Positions 15,459-24,332 are shown, numbered from the stretch's first letter. The stretch: 35,457 nt of DNA from an uncultured Ruminococcus sp. (GCA_947627275.1 CANQVK010000024.1:1-35457), one strand, 5' to 3'. Program-made: numbers and translations. Notes: a model not told the origin generated them from the sequence alone.

Positions 15459-17723
15459 ATGGATATTAACAAAGAATTAGCCAAAGAATTTAACTTAAGA
15501 CAGGAGCAGGTTGACAACACCATCGGACTTATAGACGAGGGGGCGACTATTCCTTTTATCGCAAGATACCGTAAAGAGGTCACAGGCTCTCTGGACGACC
15601 AGATACTCCGCGAGCTTTCCGACCGTCTTACCTATCTGCGTAATCTCGAGAAGCGTAAGGAGGAAGTCCGTACGGCTATTACCGAACAGGAAAAAATGAC
15701 ACCCGAAATAGAAAACGCTATTTCCGCCGCCGTAACTCTTGTTGAGGTCGAGGACATTTACCGTCCGTTCAAACCTAAAAGACGTACCAGAGCGAGCATC
15801 GCCCGTGAAAAGGGGCTTGAGCCGCTTGCGGTCATAATTATGGCGCAGGATAACGCTTCCGACCCCGAAGCGGAAGCAGCCGCCTTTGTAAGCGAGGAAA
15901 AGGAGGTTCCAGACACTGCCGCCGCTATTCAGGGAGCGCTGGACATTATCGCCGAGGATATTTCGGACGATGCCGAGCTGCGAAAGAAGCTTCGTTCCGC
16001 CGCATCGGAAAAGGGAGAGATCGTTTCCAAGGCGTCCGACCCCGAAGCGGAAAGCGTTTACACAAATTATTACGAATATTCCGAGCCTGTATCAAAAGTG
16101 GCTAATCACCGTGTTCTTGCCCTTGACAGAGGTGAAAAGGAGGGATTCCTGAAAGTCTCGCTCTCGCTTGACGAATCGGTGGCTACGGATATAATTTTCG
16201 GCAAGTACATCAAGGCGAACAATCCCTGCGGAGAGCTTGTGCGTTCTGCTGCCGAGGACGGCTACAAGAGACTTATTTTCCCGTCTATTGAGCGCGAGGT
16301 GCGTTCGGAAATGACTGCTAACGCCGCCGAGGAGTCTATTAAGGTTTTTGCCTCTAATCTTCGTCAGCTCCTTCTCCAGCCGCCGCTGAAAAACAGCGTT
16401 ATACTCGGTCTTGACCCGGGCTACAGAACGGGCTGCAAGGTGGCTGTTATCGACGCTACGGGCAAGGTGCTCGATACAAACGTGGTTTACTGCACTCCCG
16501 GACCGAAAACGAACGTAGAGCTTTCAAAGAAGATCATCAAAGATCTCATTCAGAAGCATAACGTTACAACTATTTCTATCGGCAACGGCACAGCTTCCCG
16601 TGAAACCGAACAGTTCGCCGCAGACCTTATAAAAGAGCTGCCTCAGCCTGTAAGCTATATGGTTGTCAGCGAGGCGGGAGCTTCTGTGTATTCTGCGTCC
16701 AAGCTTGCGGCGGAGGAGTTCCCCGAATACGATGTATCTCTGAGAAGCGCAGTTTCCATAGCGCGCCGTTTGCAGGATCCCCTTGCCGAGCTTGTCAAGA
16801 TAGAGCCAAAGGCTATCGGAGTAGGTCAGTATCAGCACGATATGCCGCAGGCTCGCATGAACGACGCACTTTCGGGAGTAGTTGAGGATTGCGTAAACTC
16901 CGTAGGCGTTGACCTGAATACTGCTTCGCATTCGCTGCTTTCATACGTTGCCGGTATCAATTCGGCTGTAGCAAAGAATATCGTTGCCTACCGTGAGGAA
17001 AACGGAAAATTCACAGACCGCAGGGAGCTTATGAAAGTCCCGAAGCTGGGCAAAAAAGCCTTTGAGCAGTGCGCGGGCTTCCTCCGTGTTCGTGACGGAA
17101 AGAATCCTCTGGACAACACCGCCGTTCACCCCGAGAGCTATAAGGCTGCCGAAGCTCTGATAAGCGAATGCGGCTTTACGCTTGCTGACGTTGCAGGCGG
17201 CGGAATATCGGTTTCCGATTCCGTAAACGTCAATAATATCAGCGAAAAGCTCGGTATAGGCGTTCCGACGCTGACGGACATAATCGGCGAACTTAAAAAA
17301 CCCGGACGCGACCTGCGTGACGAACTTCCTCCGCCTTTGCTCAGAAGCGGCGACGTTATGGAAATAAAGGATCTTAAGCCCGGCATGGAGCTTGTTGGAA
17401 CTGTCCGCAACATTATTGACTTTGGCGCATTTGTCGATATAGGAGTTCATGAGGACGGACTTGTACACATTTCGCAGATTTGTAACAGATATATAAAGCA
17501 TCCCCTTGAAGCTGTAAAGGTGGGAGAGGTTGTAAAAGTCCGTGTTCTTGACGTAGATGTAAAGCGCAGTCGTATCTCTCTGACTATGAGGCTTGACGAT
17601 GAAGAGGAGAAAAAAGAGCAGAAGAAAAATCGGAACGACCGTCCTCGCCGTGAAAAACGTGAACAGAGGGGATTCGACCCTTCAAAAATAAATAACAGCG
17701 CATTCAGAATAAAGAAAAAGTGA
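15459..17723 (+). CDS. tex: Tex family RNA-binding transcription accessory protein
   Basis: A 754-residue cytoplasmic nucleic-acid-binding protein of the Tex family, linked in other bacteria to transcription and RNA metabolism. Domains are in the usual order. The N-terminal helical Tex region has RQEQVDNTIGLIDEGATIPF and RYRKEVTGSLDD. The YqgF-like RNase H fold starts near residue 313 (LGLDPGYRTGCKVAVID). A helix-hairpin-helix region follows at about 490-560 (NIVAYREENGKFTDRREL). The S1 domain is near 645-715 (GTVRNIIDFGAFVDIGVHED). A basic tail ends NNSAFRIKKK. The ATG follows GAAAGGATAAAAT. The stop overlaps the GTG start of the next gene. Confidence 0.96.
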   Translation: MDINKELAKEFNLRQEQVDNTIGLIDEGATIPFIARYRKEVTGSLDDQILRELSDRLTYLRNLEKRKEEVRTAITEQEKMTPEIENAISAAVTLVEVEDIYRPFKPKRRTRASIAREKGLEPLAVIIMAQDNASDPEAEAAAFVSEEKEVPDTAAAIQGALDIIAEDISDDAELRKKLRSAASEKGEIVSKASDPEAESVYTNYYEYSEPVSKVANHRVLALDRGEKEGFLKVSLSLDESVATDIIFGKYIKANNPCGELVRSAAEDGYKRLIFPSIEREVRSEMTANAAEESIKVFASNLRQLLLQPPLKNSVILGLDPGYRTGCKVAVIDATGKVLDTNVVYCTPGPKTNVELSKKIIKDLIQKHNVTTISIGNGTASRETEQFAADLIKELPQPVSYMVVSEAGASVYSASKLAAEEFPEYDVSLRSAVSIARRLQDPLAELVKIEPKAIGVGQYQHDMPQARMNDALSGVVEDCVNSVGVDLNTASHSLLSYVAGINSAVAKNIVAYREENGKFTDRRELMKVPKLGKKAFEQCAGFLRVRDGKNPLDNTAVHPESYKAAEALISECGFTLADVAGGGISVSDSVNVNNISEKLGIGVPTLTDIIGELKKPGRDLRDELPPPLLRSGDVMEIKDLKPGMELVGTVRNIIDFGAFVDIGVHEDGLVHISQICNRYIKHPLEAVKVGEVVKVRVLDVDVKRSRISLTMRLDDEEEKKEQKKNRNDRPRREKREQRGFDPSKINNSAFRIKKK

Positions 17724-18043
17724 CCTCAATATACTTTATATATATAATACAATGTCGGGGCGGCAGACTGTACACGGGCATAACAACTGATATAAAGCGG
17801 CGGTTTGCCGAACACTCGGGCGGAGAACGGGGCGCAAGATTTACCCGTGCGAATCCGCCCGAAAGGGTTATTGCGGTATGGAGCTGCGAGGGCAGGTCAG
17901 CCGCCTCAAAGCTTGAATGTGCGGTAAAAAAACTGAAACGTCCGCAGAAGCTTCTTCTCATCTCAGATAATAATTTTCTTTCTGAAAAATTCGGGACGGA
18001 ATACGCCGTAATATACAAACGTGAAAATGTACAATTTTGTTAA
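17720..18043 (+). CDS. GIY-YIG nuclease-family protein (YhbQ/URI type)
   Basis: A 107-residue single-domain protein with the GIY-YIG fold. Visible features are FIYIIQCRGGRLYTGITTD (the YI..C...LYTGIT form of the motif), IKRRFAEH with the conserved Arg, GARFTRANPP, and the basic C-terminal segment AVKKLKRPQKLLLI. Members of this small family may be nucleases acting on branched or damaged DNA, but their cellular role is poorly defined. The start is GTG at 17720, overlapping the tex stop as GTGA, so it is translationally coupled and has no separate strong ribosome site. Confidence 0.88.
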   Translation: MTSIYFIYIIQCRGGRLYTGITTDIKRRFAEHSGGERGARFTRANPPERVIAVWSCEGRSAASKLECAVKKLKRPQKLLLISDNNFLSEKFGTEYAVIYKRENVQFC

Positions 18044-18075
18044 TAAAATTTATACGTAAAAATCAACAAAAACCC

Positions 18076-18104
18076 TTGCAATATTATCTGAAATATGATA
18101 TAAT
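18076..18104 (+). promoter_or_regulatory. Promoter of the HD-domain gene
   Basis: TTGCAA (18076-18081) and TATAAT (18099-18104) with a 17-base spacer. The leader of about 65 bases contains a small hairpin GACTGC/GCAGTC-like segment near 18118-18133. Confidence 0.85.
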
Positions 18105-18176
18105 ATAACCACGGTTTGCTGTCATAAGCAGTCCGTTTGTAATAATAATTGAATGCTGTCCATAAGGAGTGTACAA

Positions 18177-18773
18177 ATGACGCCAAAGGAAGAATTTATA
18201 AAAATATATACCGAAAACATAAAGCGTCCCGGTGCGGATAAGCTGCTGGAATATTTGAAAAAGTCGGACTTTTTCACAGCTCCGAGCAGTACAAGATTTC
18301 ACGGCTCGTATGAGGGCGGACTTGTAGAACACAGCGTAAACGTTTACCATTGTCTGAAGGATTACCTTTCACGTCCCCGTACAAAGGAGCTTTACGGAAT
18401 GGATTTTTCAGAGGAGACTATCGCTATAGTAGCTCTGCTCCACGACCTTTGCAAGGTGAATTTCTATACCACGGAGATACGCAACCGCAAAAACGATATT
18501 ACGGGCAAGTGGGAAAAATACAACGCTTACGCTATCAATGATACTCTGCCGTACGGTCACGGCGAAAAATCGGTTTATATAATCTCCGGCTATCTTTTCG
18601 GGGAAGGCAGGCTCACCCGTGAGGAAGCATGCGCTATCCGATGGCATATGGGTTTTTCCGGCATTGAGGATAAAAACCTTATCGGCAAGGCTTTGGAAAC
18701 GTATCCGCTTGCTTTTGCGCTTCATGTTGCGGATATGGAGGCTTCATACTTTATTGAAGGAAGCAAAAAATAG
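18177..18773 (+). CDS. HD-domain phosphohydrolase
   Basis: A 198-residue soluble protein with a metal-dependent HD phosphohydrolase signature. The first His is in GGLVEHSVNVYHCL (about residue 51), the HD pair is in ALLHDLCKVNFY (about 87-89), and a later SVYIISGYLF and IRWHMGF segment supplies the remaining ligand positions. The likely activity is hydrolysis of a nucleotide or another phosphate ester, but the substrate cannot be told. The true start is ATG 18177 with AAGGAGTG 8 bases upstream; an in-frame ATG at 18153 would include the ribosome site. The GH13 gene begins 56 bases after the stop on the same strand with no terminator, so the two may form one transcript. Confidence 0.88.
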   Translation: MTPKEEFIKIYTENIKRPGADKLLEYLKKSDFFTAPSSTRFHGSYEGGLVEHSVNVYHCLKDYLSRPRTKELYGMDFSEETIAIVALLHDLCKVNFYTTEIRNRKNDITGKWEKYNAYAINDTLPYGHGEKSVYIISGYLFGEGRLTREEACAIRWHMGFSGIEDKNLIGKALETYPLAFALHVADMEASYFIEGSKK

Positions 18774-18829
18774 TCTGGAAATCACTGTCCGCAACTTTAG
18801 CGGTCTGAAAATAAAAAGGAGTTTTTATT

Positions 18830-20428
18830 ATGAATTGGTACGACAACGCCATAATCTATCACATTTACCCCCTTGGCTTCTGCGGAGCGCCTAAATTCAA
18901 CGATTTCAGCAATAATGACGTGGCATATCGTCTTGACAAGGTGTTGGACTGGATACCCCACCTTAAAGAAATGAACGTTGACGCCGTATATTTTGGCCCT
19001 GTTTTCGAGTCTGTGGAACACGGCTACGATACCGTTGACTACAAGAAGATCGACCGCCGTCTCGGTGACAACAATTCTTTCCGCTTTATTTGCGACCGTC
19101 TGCATGAAGCGGGTATCAGGATAATCCTTGACGGCGTTTTCAACCATGTTGGAAGAAAATTTCCGCAATTTGTGGATATTCAGGAAAAGGGACAGGGTTC
19201 GGGCTACTGCGATTGGTTTCAGAACCTTAATTTCGGCGGACAGTCTCCGTGCGGCGACCCTTTCTGGTACGAGGGTTGGAACGGTCACTACAATCTCGTT
19301 AAGCTGAATCTGCGCAACGTAGGCGTTTGCGATCACATTATAGACGCTGTGAACTACTGGATAGAATCCTTTGGCATTGACGGCATCCGCTTTGACGCAG
19401 CCGACTGCATCGACTTCAATTTCTTCAAGAGGATCCGTGATTTCTGCAAAGGAAAAAAGCGTGATTTCTGGCTCATGGGCGAAATTATCCACGGCGACTA
19501 TAATCGCTGGGCAAACCCCGAGATGCTCGACAGCGTTACGAACTATGAATGCTACAAGGGAATTTACTCCTCTCACAACGATAAAAATTACTATGAGATC
19601 GACTACTCCATTAACCGTCAGTCAGGCGCAAACGGCGGTATATACAGAAATATCAACCTCTATAACTTCGTTGACAACCACGATGTGAATCGTCTTGCAA
19701 GCACGGTGAACAATCCGGCTCACCTGCCGCTTATTTATACGCTTTTGTATACAATGCCCGGTATTCCGTCAATTTACTACGGAAGCGAATACGGTGTTCA
19801 GGGTCGCAAGGAGAATAATTCCGACGACGGTCTGCGCCCGTGTCTCCACCTTGCCGATATGGAACGTGAAAATACCGACCTTTATAGGCACATCGTAAAG
19901 CTCGGCAGAATTTACAGGGCATATCCTGCGCTCAGAACAGGCAGCTACGAGAGGATACAGATAACAAATCAACAGCTTCTTTTCAAAAAGTTTCAGGGTG
20001 AACAGACGGTCTACGTCGCTCTGAATCTCGCCGATTATCAGTATGACTTTAATTTCGGCACTCATCTTCCTGCCCTTGTGGACGTGATCAGCGCAAATCA
20101 GGTGCAGGTCGATAACGGCAACGTTCATGTAACGATGCCTCCGTTCTCGTCTATGATCATCGTTTCGGACGACATTGTAAACATTGAACCAGAGGCGGCT
20201 CCTGCTCACGAATCAGAAGTACAGGAGACGGAGGTCGTTGTCGGCTGCCGCTATCGTCACTATAAGGGCGGCGAGTACGAGGTCATCGCTATTGCACGTC
20301 ACAGCGAAAACAACGAGGAGCTTGTTGTTTACAAGGATCTCTCCGACGGCAGCATATGGGCAAGACCAAAGGCTATATTCTGCGGAAAATCAAGAGACGG
20401 CTCTGTTATGAGATTCGTTAAGCTTTAA
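18830..20428 (+). CDS. Intracellular GH13 alpha-amylase-family enzyme fused to a C-terminal DUF1653 domain
   Basis: A 532-residue protein without a signal peptide, so it acts in the cytoplasm, probably on imported malto-oligosaccharides. The GH13 barrel begins at once (AIIYHIYPLGF). Conserved regions are DGVFNHVG (near 102), DGIRFDAAD with the nucleophile Asp189, MGEII with the acid/base Glu218, and DNHDVNR with Asp285. A short beta-sandwich domain follows. Residues ~470-532 (GCRYRHYKGGEYEVIAIARH, then VVYKDLSDGSIWARP) match DUF1653, a small domain normally found alone. A Glu-rich linker joins the two. Whether it is an amylase, a glucosidase or a transferase cannot be settled. The ATG follows AAAAGGAGTTTTTATT. 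Confidence 0.9.
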   Translation: MNWYDNAIIYHIYPLGFCGAPKFNDFSNNDVAYRLDKVLDWIPHLKEMNVDAVYFGPVFESVEHGYDTVDYKKIDRRLGDNNSFRFICDRLHEAGIRIILDGVFNHVGRKFPQFVDIQEKGQGSGYCDWFQNLNFGGQSPCGDPFWYEGWNGHYNLVKLNLRNVGVCDHIIDAVNYWIESFGIDGIRFDAADCIDFNFFKRIRDFCKGKKRDFWLMGEIIHGDYNRWANPEMLDSVTNYECYKGIYSSHNDKNYYEIDYSINRQSGANGGIYRNINLYNFVDNHDVNRLASTVNNPAHLPLIYTLLYTMPGIPSIYYGSEYGVQGRKENNSDDGLRPCLHLADMERENTDLYRHIVKLGRIYRAYPALRTGSYERIQITNQQLLFKKFQGEQTVYVALNLADYQYDFNFGTHLPALVDVISANQVQVDNGNVHVTMPPFSSMIIVSDDIVNIEPEAAPAHESEVQETEVVVGCRYRHYKGGEYEVIAIARHSENNEELVVYKDLSDGSIWARPKAIFCGKSRDGSVMRFVKL

Positions 20429-20440
20429 TTATAAAATGTT

Positions 20441-20489
20441 TTATACTCCCCGTTGTTCCGAAATATATTTGGAATAACGGGGAGTATAA
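20441..20489. terminator. Long palindromic hairpin after the GH13 gene (probable terminator)
   Basis: Bases 20441-20459 pair with 20471-20489 over all 19 positions (one G-T pair) around an 11-base AT loop. It begins 13 bases after the stop. There is no proper T-run on either strand, so it could instead protect the 3' end or act as an operator for the downstream potassium genes. Confidence 0.6.
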
Positions 20490-20555
20490 TGGAACTGTGA
20501 AATAGCAGTTTCCAATAGACTTTTTAAGCTACAGACAGAGATTTATGGGGTGAAT

Positions 20556-21899
20556 ATGAAGAAAAAATCTTTTATAAAAAAACTGTCGTCATTTCAGATA
20601 ATAATTTTCGGATTTATGGGAGTTATACTTGCAGGCGCACTGCTGTTAATGCTGCCTTTTGCTTCACGGAACGAAGGCTCGGCTAAGTTTGAGGACGCAT
20701 TGTTTACCGCCACGTCAGCCGCATGTGTAACAGGACTTATAACGCAGGACACGGCAACCTACTGGACGGAATTCGGTCAGGCGATCATTCTTCTGCTTAT
20801 ACAGATCGGCGGTTTCGGCGTAGTTACCATAGGCGCAGCGCTTGCTATGGTTGCGGGACGGAAGATCGGGCTGATGCAGAGAAGTACGATGCAGGATTCA
20901 ATTTCCGCTCCGCAGGTCGGCGGTATAGTGCGTTTTACCGTTTTTGCCATAAAGATCACTCTTGCGGTCGAGGCGTTGGGCGCTCTGCTGTTGATGCCTT
21001 CGTTTATCAAAGAGTTCGGCGTCGGAAAAGGCATATGGTATTCCGTTTTCCATTCCATATCCGCATTCTGCAACGCTGGCTTTGACCTTATGGGTACGAG
21101 GGAGAAATTTTCGTCACTGACGACCGTTGCATTTAACATTCCCGTAAACGTCGTCATAATGCTTCTTATAACTATCGGCGGACTTGGCTTTCTCACATGG
21201 GACGATATACGCAGTCACAAGCTCAGGCTGAAAAAATACCGAATGCAGAGCAAGGTGATTTTAGCGACGTCGGGTATACTTATCCTGTTGCCTGCCATAT
21301 ACTATTTCTTTGAGTTCGGCGGCGAAAAGTGGGATATGACAATTGGCAATCGAATTATTGCGGCTTTGTTTCAGGCGATAACTCCGAGAACAGCCGGTTT
21401 CAACACGGTTGATTTCAGTATGCTCGGAGGCGGCGGAATGATAATTATGATAGCTCTTATGCTCATAGGCGGTTCACCCGGTTCTACGGCAGGCGGTATG
21501 AAAACAACTACTATAGCTGTACTGTACTCGGCGGTGTTTTCCGTTTTCCGCAAGGAGAAATCGGTAAAGTTCTTTGGTCGGCGCATATCGGACGAAACCG
21601 TAAAGACCGCTGCTGCGATACTGCTTATGTACGTAACTATCTTCCTTACGGGAGCTGCGGCTATAAGCATTATTGACGATCAGCCTATCCGCGAGTGCCT
21701 TTTTGAGACTTCTTCGGCAATCGCAACGGTCGGACTTTCTCTGGGACTTACCCCGAAGCTCGGAACAGCGTCTCATATAATTTTAATTATAATGATGTTC
21801 TTGGGACGAGTGGGTACTTTAACGGTGATATATGCTGCTGTTTCGGGCAATCATTCAAACGTTTCACGTCTGCCGGAGGAAAAAATCACTGTAGGCTGA
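20556..21899 (+). CDS. ktrB: KtrB/TrkH-type potassium (or sodium/potassium) uptake channel subunit
   Basis: An integral membrane K+ transporter of about 447 residues. All four pore segments of the TrkH/KtrB fold are visible: SAACVTGLITQDT, SAFCNAGFDLMG, TPRTAGFNTVDF and SSAIATVGLSLG. Each carries the conserved filter glycine, and hydrophobic hairpins separate them. The N-terminus MKKKSFIKKLSSFQIIIFGF is cytoplasmic and basic. I prefer ATG 20556 over GTG 20550, because GGGG sits directly before the GTG and would be too close. The regulator ktrA follows 38 bases later, which is the usual two-gene arrangement. A clear promoter was not found in the 66 bases between the preceding hairpin and this start. 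Confidence 0.93.
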   Translation: MKKKSFIKKLSSFQIIIFGFMGVILAGALLLMLPFASRNEGSAKFEDALFTATSAACVTGLITQDTATYWTEFGQAIILLLIQIGGFGVVTIGAALAMVAGRKIGLMQRSTMQDSISAPQVGGIVRFTVFAIKITLAVEALGALLLMPSFIKEFGVGKGIWYSVFHSISAFCNAGFDLMGTREKFSSLTTVAFNIPVNVVIMLLITIGGLGFLTWDDIRSHKLRLKKYRMQSKVILATSGILILLPAIYYFFEFGGEKWDMTIGNRIIAALFQAITPRTAGFNTVDFSMLGGGGMIIMIALMLIGGSPGSTAGGMKTTTIAVLYSAVFSVFRKEKSVKFFGRRISDETVKTAAAILLMYVTIFLTGAAAISIIDDQPIRECLFETSSAIATVGLSLGLTPKLGTASHIILIIMMFLGRVGTLTVIYAAVSGNHSNVSRLPEEKITVG

Positions 21900-21937
21900 T
21901 TATTGTCTTTGTCATTATAACGCTAAAGGAGAAATCA

Positions 21938-22585
21938 ATGAAATCAATTTTACTGATAGGTCTTGGACGTTTCGGACGTCATATCGCTCAGAAGCTCAAC
22001 GAACTCGGTCATGAAGTGCTTGCCGTCGATTCGGTGGAGGAGCGTGTACAGAATGTCCTCGATTACGTTACAAGCGCACAGATAGGAGATTCCACAAGCT
22101 ATCTGTTTATGAACTCGCTGGGAGTGCGTAATTTCGATGTCTGTATTGTAGCGATAGGGGATAATTTCCAGAGTTCCCTTGAAACAACGTCCTTGCTCAG
22201 CGAGCTTGGCGCAGTTAAGGTAGTTGCCCGTGCAGCTTCGGACGTTCATGAGAAATTTCTGCTGAAAAACGGCGCAGACGAGGTAATTTATCCCGAAAAA
22301 CAGCTTGCGGCATGGTCGGCTATTCGCTACAGCTCCGACCACGTTTTCGATTATATCGACCTTGAAGGCGATTATGCCATTTTTGAAATTTCCGTACCCG
22401 AAAAATGGGTCGGCAAAACAGTCCTGCAAGTGGACATACGCAAAAAATATGGCATAAATATCCTTGCAATAGTCGCAGACGGCGTGCTTAACCCGAATAT
22501 CACAGCCGATACCGTCCTGCGTTCCGAAAACAATCTTCTCGTTCTCGGAACGGAACAGTCTATTCAAAAATGCTTCAAAATATGA
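21938..22585 (+). CDS. ktrA: KtrA/TrkA-type RCK regulatory subunit of potassium uptake
   Basis: A 215-residue cytoplasmic gating protein that binds nucleotides and forms a ring under KtrB. The N-terminal Rossmann domain shows LIGLGRFGRHIAQKLNELGH and the adenine-ribose acidic residue in VLAVDSVEE. TrkA-N continues to about residue 125 (GADEVIYPEKQLA). The C-terminal RCK_C/TrkA-C domain starts near 140 and contains KWVGKTVLQVDIRKKYGINI. In related systems this C domain senses c-di-AMP; that is family knowledge, not something shown here. The ATG follows AAAGGAGAAATCA. It is co-transcribed with ktrB and followed by a strong terminator. Confidence 0.94.
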   Translation: MKSILLIGLGRFGRHIAQKLNELGHEVLAVDSVEERVQNVLDYVTSAQIGDSTSYLFMNSLGVRNFDVCIVAIGDNFQSSLETTSLLSELGAVKVVARAASDVHEKFLLKNGADEVIYPEKQLAAWSAIRYSSDHVFDYIDLEGDYAIFEISVPEKWVGKTVLQVDIRKKYGINILAIVADGVLNPNITADTVLRSENNLLVLGTEQSIQKCFKI

Positions 22586-22600
22586 ACGCAGTTTCTGAAA

Positions 22601-22643
22601 AAACCTCTGCAAAATACAGATTTACTGTATTTCGCAGAGGTTT
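22601..22643. terminator. Bidirectional terminator between ktrA and lysC
   Basis: A 19-bp stem with one mismatch (22601-22619 with 22625-22643) has T residues after it on the plus strand (22641-22645) and A residues before it (22598-22603) that become a T-run on the minus strand. It ends the ktr transcript and the lysC transcript. Confidence 0.93.
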
Positions 22644-22646
22644 TTA

Positions 22647-23981
22647 TTATTTTTCGGAATTTATAAACATATCATAAATGCGGCGGATAGCTTCGGGAAG
22701 ATCGTTTTCGCTTACTCCGATGATAACGTTCAGTTCGCTCGAACCCTGATCAATAAGCTTAACGTTTATACGCGCGTGAGCCATAGCGGCGAATACGCGG
22801 GCAACTGTTCCTCGTGTGTTTTTCATTCGCCTGCCCACAATGGCAAGAATAGCGATGCCGTCCTCTATCTCGATGTGGTCGGGGTTGACCTCGCGGCGTA
22901 TCTCAGAAATTACTTTTTCACGAACAGGTTCAAGCTTTGCGCTGTCAACGGTGATGCTCATGGTGTCGATACCCGACGGCATATGCTCGAATGAAATGCC
23001 GTTTGAGTACAGCACGTTCAGAACCTTCATGCCGAAGCCAAGCTCGTTGTTCATCATAGCCTTTTCGATATTTATGGTACTGAAGCCTTTTTTGCCTGCG
23101 ATTCCAGTAATGGTATGACCGAGACTTTCACGGCTGAAATCATAGTCGTTGGAAACTATCATTGTTCCCTTATCATCGGGTTTGTTCGTATTGCGGATAT
23201 TTATCGGAATACCTGCGGAACGTACGGGGAAGATCGCATCCTCATGAAGCACGGAAGCTCCCATGTATGCAAGCTCGCGAAGTTCACGGTAGGTTATTGT
23301 TTCGATAGCCTCGGGATCGTCTACGATCCTCGGGTCGGCAACCAAAAAGCCCGAAACGTCAGTCCAGTTCTCGTAAATTTCAGCGTTTACGGCATTTGCG
23401 ATTATAGAACCTGTTACGTCAGAGCCGCCTCGTGAAAAGGTTTTGATAATGCCCTCTGTTGTTCGTCCGTAGAAGCCGGGGATAACAGCATTGTCAAGTC
23501 CCTTTAGGTGTGAGCGGACTGCCTTTACAGTTTCATCGAGCATCAGATGACCCTTTGTATCAAATACAATAACGTCTGCGGCGTCAACAAAGTTGAAGCC
23601 GAGGTATGCTGCGAGGACTTTTCCGTTTAAGTATTCTCCACGGCTTGCGGCGTAGTCCCTTGCAGGGCGCGCCTTAAGCTCCGAAGCGATAGTATCGAAC
23701 TCGCCGTCAAGGCTTATATCAATGCCGAGATCTGCGATAATGCCGTTGTAGCGGTCTTTTATGAGCTTGAAGTCCTCGGTGAAGTCAACGCCGCTTCCAG
23801 CAAGTTCACAGCATTTGTAAAGCATATCAGTGACCTTGACGTCGTTTGAACAGCGTTTTCCGGGAGCTGAGGGAACAACGTATCTGCGTTTATCGTCTGA
23901 CTTTATGATGTGGGCGACCTTACGGAACTGATTTGCGTCCGCCAAAGAGCTGCCGCCGAATTTTACAACTTTATTTGACAT
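22647..23981 (-). CDS. lysC: Aspartate kinase
   Basis: Phosphorylates aspartate, the entry step to lysine, threonine and methionine synthesis. The 444-residue protein has the N-terminal kinase signature KVVKFGGSSLADANQF, then SRGGSDVTGSIIANAVNAE, ENWTDVSGFLVADPRIV and ELAYMGASVLHEDAI. Two C-terminal ACT domains follow: the first starts near ITGIAGKKGFSTINIEKA, the second near AILAIVGRRMKNTRGTVARV. They suggest feedback control by an amino acid. The start at 23979-23981 has AGGTGG nine bases upstream; an apparent in-frame extension to 24029 runs into the inverted-repeat element and is rejected. The leader contains that element (24003-24160) between promoter and start. Confidence 0.95.
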   Translation of the reverse strand: MSNKVVKFGGSSLADANQFRKVAHIIKSDDKRRYVVPSAPGKRCSNDVKVTDMLYKCCELAGSGVDFTEDFKLIKDRYNGIIADLGIDISLDGEFDTIASELKARPARDYAASRGEYLNGKVLAAYLGFNFVDAADVIVFDTKGHLMLDETVKAVRSHLKGLDNAVIPGFYGRTTEGIIKTFSRGGSDVTGSIIANAVNAEIYENWTDVSGFLVADPRIVDDPEAIETITYRELRELAYMGASVLHEDAIFPVRSAGIPINIRNTNKPDDKGTMIVSNDYDFSRESLGHTITGIAGKKGFSTINIEKAMMNNELGFGMKVLNVLYSNGISFEHMPSGIDTMSITVDSAKLEPVREKVISEIRREVNPDHIEIEDGIAILAIVGRRMKNTRGTVARVFAAMAHARINVKLIDQGSSELNVIIGVSENDLPEAIRRIYDMFINSEK

Positions 23982-24002
23982 AATCGATCCACCTTTAAAT
24001 AA

Positions 24003-24160
24003 TAGACCTCCTCGGAAACTAACGCACACCGTCTGTCAAATCTTTTGCCATATGGCTGCGTTATCCTCCTCAGAGGGCGTCAGCCCACTTTCGTCGTCTG
24101 CCTTGCCATATGACAAAATCTTTAGTCATACGGCTGCACCTTAGTTTCCGAGGAGGTCTA
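24003..24160. mobile_element. 158-bp element with perfect 20-bp terminal inverted repeats in the lysC leader (MITE-like or structured RNA)
   Basis: TAGACCTCCTCGGAAACTAA at 24003-24022 is the exact reverse complement of 24141-24160. The outermost bases are TA on both sides, which could be a TA target duplication of the Tc1/IS630 kind. Inside, an imperfect direct repeat of about 26 bases is seen at 24034-24059 and 24113-24139. On the minus strand GCCGTATGAC can pair with GTCATATGGC, and GGGC with GCCC. It encodes no protein. It lies wholly between the lysC promoter and ribosome site, so it is transcribed with lysC. Confidence 0.75.
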
Positions 24161-24193
24161 ATCAGAAATATTGATATTTTTGCAACAATATTT

Positions 24194-24222
24194 ATTATAT
24201 CCCAAATTCAGCCAAAAATCAA
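24194..24222 (-). promoter_or_regulatory. Promoter of lysC
   Basis: On the minus strand TTGATT (24217-24222) and TATAAT (24194-24199) with a 17-base spacer. The start site near 24187 gives a leader of about 205 bases that contains the inverted-repeat element. Confidence 0.85.
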
Positions 24223-24332
24223 TTGACATAAATACAGAAAATACATCTGCCCGAAATGTTTTTTTGGTGAATACGCTTGTACGCGAGGGACGGACAGCAA
24301 GCTTTGAAATTTTCTCAGAATATTACCAAAAC

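Noticed and set aside
20429..20555. c-di-AMP (ydaO) riboswitch before ktrB
   Set aside because: The gap is too short and none of the conserved segments are present; only a simple palindrome is seen.
23982..24029. Longer lysC start giving an N-terminal extension
   Set aside because: The extension lies in the terminal-inverted-repeat element and includes the ribosome site; homologues start at the KVVKFGGSS segment.
23982..24187. Lysine riboswitch in the lysC leader
   Set aside because: The leader has inverted ends and a GGTGC near the 5' side, but lacks the conserved GAGTA, GGCTGAAAG and GCCGAAG core segments in order.
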